DNA of 64,000 nucleotides from Apis mellifera (Eukaryota > Arthropoda > Insecta > Hymenoptera > Apidae), in contig NC_037647.1 in NCBI RefSeq assembly GCF_003254395.2, positions 8,984,550 to 9,048,549 on the forward strand. The letters are read 5' to 3'. A program made the translations under genes and the position numbers. Under the pieces are notes generated by a model that was not told the origin of the DNA, did no database searches, and saw only the letters and a program-made list of their open reading frames with translations. Positions within the stretch are counted from its first letter, which is position 1. Each line of letters starts with the position of its first letter. Shown here one piece after another: positions 58,799 through 64,000 of this stretch.

Positions 58799-58878
58799 TA
58801 GGAAGAATAAGATGAGAGGAAAAAGATCGGACGAGTACACGATTCGCCTCTCTCGATTCCATCCATGCTGGCCAAGGT

Positions 58879-58913
58879 GGCTGGCTGACTGGCTGGCTGG
58901 CTGGCTGGCTGGC
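58879..58913. repeat. (GGCT)n tetranucleotide repeat
   Basis: About eight GGCT units with one GACT variant. Confidence 0.93.
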
Positions 58914-59008
58914 CATTATTCGACCACGACGTCTTTCCTATCGGACCGCGCCCTCATCCCCTAGACTAGGCTAGGCTGTGTGCAGGTGCCTAAGATCCAC
59001 ACTGCCAC

Positions 59009-59075
59009 CCGCCCGTCTTCTCCTCTCGGTTCACGTACATTCTAGTGTATATCTGTAGGAGAAGAGGACGGGCGG
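59009..59075 (+). ncRNA. Pre-miRNA-like hairpin, candidate
   Basis: CCGCCCGTC (59009-59017) pairs perfectly with GACGGGCGG (59067-59075). Pairing then continues for most of the arms: 59018-59021 with 59063-59066, and 59023-59026 with 59058-59061, each including one G-U pair. A looser middle follows, then an apical stem of TACA (59036-59039) and TGTA (59046-59049) around a 6-base loop. The 67-nt length, small symmetric mismatches and short loop suit a Dicer substrate. The arms match no conserved insect miRNA I can recall. Strand and expression are unknown, and a chance fold of GC-rich DNA is possible. Confidence 0.22.
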
Positions 59076-59079
59076 CAAC

Positions 59080-62000
59080 GCGTCAAGGCTTTAATGGGAT
59101 TCTATTTACGGGGTTCGTGCTTCGGCTAGGCAAACACTCCTCCTCGCTCCACCCGCGTCTGCTTCTTGCCACCGCATCCTCCTCTCTCTCTCTCTCTAAC
59201 TCTTCGTCACCCTTTCGCCTCTTGCTGCGTTTCCCAGTTTTTAGGGAGTGCCTTAACTTTCTCCCTAATTTCTCGAGAGCTTCGCACGATTTGTTGCGGC
59301 TACTCGATCCTCGCTCTTCTCCTCCTTTCGCTCTTAATTACGACGCGAAAAATCTCCTCCCGTTTCCACGCTTTTTTCACCTCTTCCGTCCTATTACTCC
59401 GTTCAAATTCTAATCACGGCGAAATTAGGGTGTTATTCACGGTTAGAAGCTTAATTTCGTGGGACAAGACGATAAGAAATCGCTCATAGCGAGTACTTCT
59501 CGCCTCGTAAGTCATCGCGTGGCTGCGCCTTCCCTCTCATTCTCCTCTTCAGAACGTCCCATCTCCGTTTCGAATTCGAAAGCCATTCTCGCTTCGTTCT
59601 TTCGTCCCGATCGTATTGTTTCCTCTTGCATGGTGGCCGAACCGTCCTAGAAGACGAGCGTTAAACCGTTAAACTCGCGACAATGACGAACGAGGGAAAC
59701 CCGAATCCATCTCGAAATTGACTCCACCAACAATCCTCCTTCCCACTCTCCTCCCTCGTTTAAATTCGCCCCCGCTGTCCACGTATCTCGATCCTCCTCC
59801 TCTTCCTTCTCCTTCTCCTTCTCGATTTCGCGAAATTCCTCCCCTCCCTCTCGAGAACGGAATCCGGACAAGATTTGGCCGCGACGTAGCACACGACGGA
59901 GTTTCCAGAATGTTCGATCCAGGAATCCCGCGTCGCAACTTGGCAATTCCCTGCGGTCGGGTGTCGCGACGATCCCTCCGTGATCGATCACCGCCGCGAA
60001 TCCGGCGTGTCGCGATGCATCCGCAATCTTGTCCACGTTCCAATTTGATCCGAATTCAGGAGGAGACGCGTGGGGAGGGAGGGTAGGAAGACGCCTCCGC
60101 TATTTCTCCGCCATTTCCATCGAGGGAGGATCGACGATTAAGAGGGCGGAGGATCCTACGTCGTCGTGTTCTTATCGCATCCGCGGACGCGTCTCTCTGC
60201 GCGGAATAACGGAAGGAAGATGGATTATGGTATTAAAGGGTTGCAATGTTTGCCGGTACACGTTGCGAAGGGCGGTATCGATGTTGCCGATATCCGAGAG
60301 ACGAGGGGGAGGGGGAAGAGATATCGGATCGAGAAGAAGACAAACAGGAACTCTCCTCCTCTTCTTCATCTCTTTCTCCCGTGAATACCCGCGGAAATGT
60401 AATTTGCCTTCGATTCAACCGCTGATTTCCAAAGAGCTTTTAGAACCGGTATCGATATGTATATATATATTTCTCTGTGCGATGGATGCGTTATCCGAAG
60501 CGAGGAGAGGAGGCGAGGCGGATGTCGCCGCGAGGGTAGCCAGAGATTCGCGGATACGGCGACGCCTCGAAAAATCTACTTTGGCCCGAAGCGATCCGCG
60601 TCTCCCAAATCTGCCGGGATATATATATATTTTCGAACGAGATCGACGGGGAAAAGAGTCGAAAAGAATGGATTCACCTAGGCCCGGAGGGCGAGGAATT
60701 TATTCATCCGTATAAGTCTTCCTCGCCCGATAAGGGGGTGCGTTTTTGAAATTGTGATTCGCCGGGAACGTGGAAGTCGTTGAGGGCATACGAGAAAAAA
60801 GAGATCGCGCGATTACGATCCGAGAACGATCGATATCCCGAATTTTGCTCGAAAGAAGGGGGGAGGGTTAAAGTAAGGAGATCCTTTGGAGATGGAGGGG
60901 TGATTAAATCTACGAACGAATCTAATTCGAGGCGTTGAGGGAAAGAAAGGGGCGAGATAAAGGCGACGATAAGGGTGACGGCTTCTCTTTTCTTCGCCTC
61001 GCGTTTCATCTCCGCGTTTTCGCCGGGTGTGAACGAGGCCTTACTCACGAACCCGGTAACCCGCGTCGCTCCTTTTCCTATTCTTTGCTCGGCCACGTTT
61101 AAATTAGAAATACCTTAGCGGCAGCCGGTCCTGCTCCCGAGGCCCCTTCTCGAGGCGCTCGACGCTTTCGTCGAGAGAGAGGAGAAACATCGTGAGGGGA
61201 GAAGGTGTTCGAAACTGCAGTTGGAAAGTTCGCCACGGTCAATTTATTCGATCGGTGGTGGTTCGGCAGTTCGGATCGAAGAGAATTTTCACGGGGGAAA
61301 ATTGGCGAGGTCGTCGTTTTGTTTGGAAAAATATTTGGAGGCAACGGCGCGCCCGTTTGATCGTGGCTGTAAATATTTACCCCGAAGGGAATTTCCTTTG
61401 GCCTGGCGAGAGAAAGAGAGAGAGAGAGAGACGGAGTAGTTGGACGAGGGTAGTTGGAAAGCGAGACTTTTTGAACTTTTTTTAAGCTACTTACGCGCAT
61501 TGACGCGTGAGCACGAAGTATCGCTTTATTACATGAGGAGGGGTTGTCGTGATTTCAAAAAGGGTTAAGTACAATCGCGGAAGTAACCCTTTAAGTAAAT
61601 GCGGCACCGGTGTAACCGTGTTTCGAGTACCCTCGGTTCTCGGCTCGGGAAAGAGTTGGCGATTGAAACCGCTCTCTCCCCTTCCCGCTTTCCTTTTCTT
61701 CCGCCATTCTCGATTTAATCCTCGGGTAAATAATAGGGTGTACAACGTTAATTGGGATGGGAGTGGGGAGGGGAGCGAAAGGGAAGAACTCTCGCGAAAA
61801 TTACCAGGTATCGGTTAATCAGCGGTAACAACCGAATTTTCTCCTTTACGAATTCCCTCCAATTTCTTTTTCCAACCCGGCTTTTTCAATTTCTTAGGCG
61901 TTCATTGTAATTCGAATTGAGCACGGGACGAACGAAACGTCCGGCCACTCGTCCCGATCAGATAAAATTATTGTTATCGAGTTAACAGGTATCGTGTACT

Positions 62001-64000
62001 CGTCTCGGAATTACAATAATTAGAATCGAAGGAGATGGAGCGCGTCCGACCATAGCCGGGCCTTTTCTACTTACGGGATGCTCGGTCCCCCATGCGAGAC
62101 TGGGGCACTCGGGCAACGAGGAACTCGAGTTTGCTCTGCTTATTCCGTACGTTCCTTTCTCATAATACGTGATATTTTTGTCTCCTTGTTAAATTATTAT
62201 CGCAGGAAAGCTGCGTAATAATACATTTTTCCAAAAACTTTGATTACAAGTTTTTTTTTTAATTATTCGATTTATTTCTCGCATTCGCTATCCATATATC
62301 GCCCGCGAAATTCCATTAAATATCGTGGATGATCGACTGACAAAGGTTAAGAGATGGAGTACAGGAGAGAGAAAGAGGAAGAGGAAAAGGGAGAGAGAGA
62401 GAGGTCGAAATCGTTGGAATGATTAAAAGCGTTCGCTAAAAGGAAAAATGTAGACCAGTCGTCTCTAATTAATCGCGAGTCGAGAGAGATTCTCGGGCGA
62501 TCTTTCTTCTCGCACAAACGCAGCCCCGCGATCGACCTAGCCGCCCTGCCATGCGGAAAAATTAGCGTGTTAATTCCGCGACGAGGAACCGGCCTACTTT
62601 CCCTTACCCCCTCCCCTCCCCGAGCCGCGGCCCTTCGAGCCCGTGCCCACTCTCCTCTCTCGTTCGATTCTCTTTCTACTAAACTAAAAACTCTCTCGGC
62701 GAAAAGTAAAGGATGAAACTTTGACTCTCCTCTATTGCCCGCCCCGTGAAATTTTCCTCGAGATCGGCGGTTAACGGCGACGACTTTACGGAAACTTCGC
62801 CAATTCTGGCTTGTTAATTTCGTCTGCCGGCCGGCCATCCTTCCAACTCCATCCTTCTGGCCGAGCTCACTTTGTTGCCGACTCCACCAATTGCACAAAG
62901 GGAGCCAAGGGGCAAACGATGATCGCCTTTGATCGTCCACGATTCACGCATCGATTCACGATCGCCAAAAATCGTTTTTCTCCATTTTCTTTCCACGACC
63001 ACTTCGCTCTTCTTCTTTCCTACAATGGTGAAGAGGCACAGCGGATTTGTTGGAGCTTCGTATTCGTATTTCTTCGAATTACGCCAGGCCGATTCTTGGA
63101 AATCGAGTGTGGAAACCACGTGTCCTCAATCCCTTATCGCGTTCAACGCTTCCTCCCGGAACGAAGCGACGATCGTCTCTCTCTCTCTCCCTCTCTTTCT
63201 CTCTCTTTCCGTGGCTGGTTTCTGGCGGCAGGCTGCGCGCCTTCACGGGTAATCACGTGCACGAACTAATTTCTCCGGTACACGCTTGGTGGCGGCCAAC
63301 CTCGAACCGCGACGCCCAGAAACGTGCTGAGAAATCCTTATGTCCCCTTTCCTTCTGCTTTCTACGATCTACGACCGACAAAGTGTTCCTGTTTTATCGG
63401 GAAAAGTGGAAAAAAAAGAAGGGAGAAATCATTGTTATTCGCGATATTTTTTTTTTTTTTCATCGATATTTTCGACGTCGTAAATTGTCGATAATCTGCA
63501 GAATTAAACGGATTTCGAACGGCGGCCAGAAAACGACTCTCTCTCTCTCTCTCTCGCTCGTTCATCCCCGTGCACGTTCTCTCCGTTTACTTGTTCGCAC
63601 GCAGCGCTAAGTACGCGCTTAATGGCGACGCGCATTAACACCGTCGCTCGCCTAATCTCGAGCATCGTCGATTAAACGTTCGACGTCCGAACTTCGTGTC
63701 CTCTCCCTCTCTATTCCCTCGTTTATACGAGTATTCTGGCAATCGCGCTCCAACCTGCTCACTCGTCGCAACCAACGTTTCGACGGAATAAAACGCGGAT
63801 ATGTAAACTAATTCTTTTATCGAACGAGACGATTCCATATATATTACAATGGAGAAAATATTGATATATAAAAATAGGAATGGATGAATTCGAGGAATGT
63901 ATAAATATGAATCGAGGAATTTTCTCAAGATTCTTTTTCGATTTTTCCTTCTCCCTCTCTCTTTGTTTCAAAGAGAGAAGAATCTCTTCCTTTTTCTTAT
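59080..64000. other. Gene-less stretch to the right edge
   Basis: No gene recognised. It contains CT tracts at 59181-59197, 63176-63209 and 63537-63555, a GA tract at 61409-61432, a purine run at 62363-62403 and an AT-rich right end from about 63780. CAGGTAT occurs twice, near 61806 and 61985, with no further structure. Confidence 0.6.

Noticed and set aside
58990..59003. AGATCCACACT, shared with miR-279
   Set aside because: The seed GACTAGA is absent (CCTAAGA here) and the segment is not in the paired arm of the nearby hairpin.
1..64000. tRNA, rRNA, CRISPR arrays, insertion sequences, telomeric TTAGG arrays
   Set aside because: Scanning for T-loop consensus (GGTTCGANTCC), regular repeat-spacer arrays, terminal inverted repeats with transposase frames and TTAGG tandems found none. 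A covariance-model or repeat-library search could still reveal decayed copies.

Overview
The window reads as nuclear DNA from an insect, most likely a hymenopteran (bee, ant or wasp) and perhaps a bee. The sequence shows CpG and TCGA/CGAT words everywhere without depletion, a mosaic of GC-rich stretches and AT-rich islands, and very frequent GA/CT, AT, GT and CpG-containing microsatellites. It shows no operons, ribosome binding sites or compact genes. The assignment to Hymenoptera is inference from composition, because no recognisable protein was found to anchor it.

I find no gene I can name. The longest open frames (25060-26334 plus, 14159-15280 minus) run straight through dinucleotide repeats and give stretches such as repeated Ile-Tyr or Thr-His, so they are by-products of CpG-rich, stop-poor DNA. 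Three weak coding candidates are recorded at low confidence: a 71-codon open stretch behind a textbook 3' splice acceptor (12991-13203), a 168-codon ATG frame free of simple repeats (11175-11681), and a short frame with a signal-peptide-like N-terminus (58207-58455). No tRNA, rRNA, CRISPR array or intact transposon was seen. The window is best read as a large intron or an intergenic regulatory domain.

Layout: 1-11 kb is GC-rich with GA tracts, a Z-DNA-prone block, a long AT microsatellite at 5.64 kb and paired E-boxes at 3.5 kb. 10-13 kb has Grainyhead-type palindromes and two of the ORF candidates. 13-18 kb has a 13-copy TTTA repeat and an E-box palindrome cluster. At 18.4 kb there is a roughly helically spaced AATTA array, followed by an AT-rich island (19.2-20.1 kb). 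At 22.6 kb lies an almost perfect 37-bp inverted repeat with a DREF-type core. 23.1-23.8 kb is another AT-rich island. 31.2-31.6 kb carries repeated E2F-type sites in a GC-rich block. 37-39.8 kb is AT-rich, then has a homeodomain-type palindrome at 39.77 kb. 41-57 kb is mostly GC-rich filler with microsatellites and small palindromes. 58.2-59.1 kb is the densest spot for secondary structure, with the signal-peptide-like ORF, a perfect 10-bp hairpin and a pre-miRNA-like hairpin. The last 5 kb holds only CT/GA tracts and an AT-rich end.

If these elements act together, the simplest picture is cis-regulatory: spaced clusters of paired transcription-factor-type sites embedded in GAGA-rich DNA, as expected around a developmental gene whose exons lie outside the window. 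That is inference. Only the motifs and repeats themselves are seen directly.
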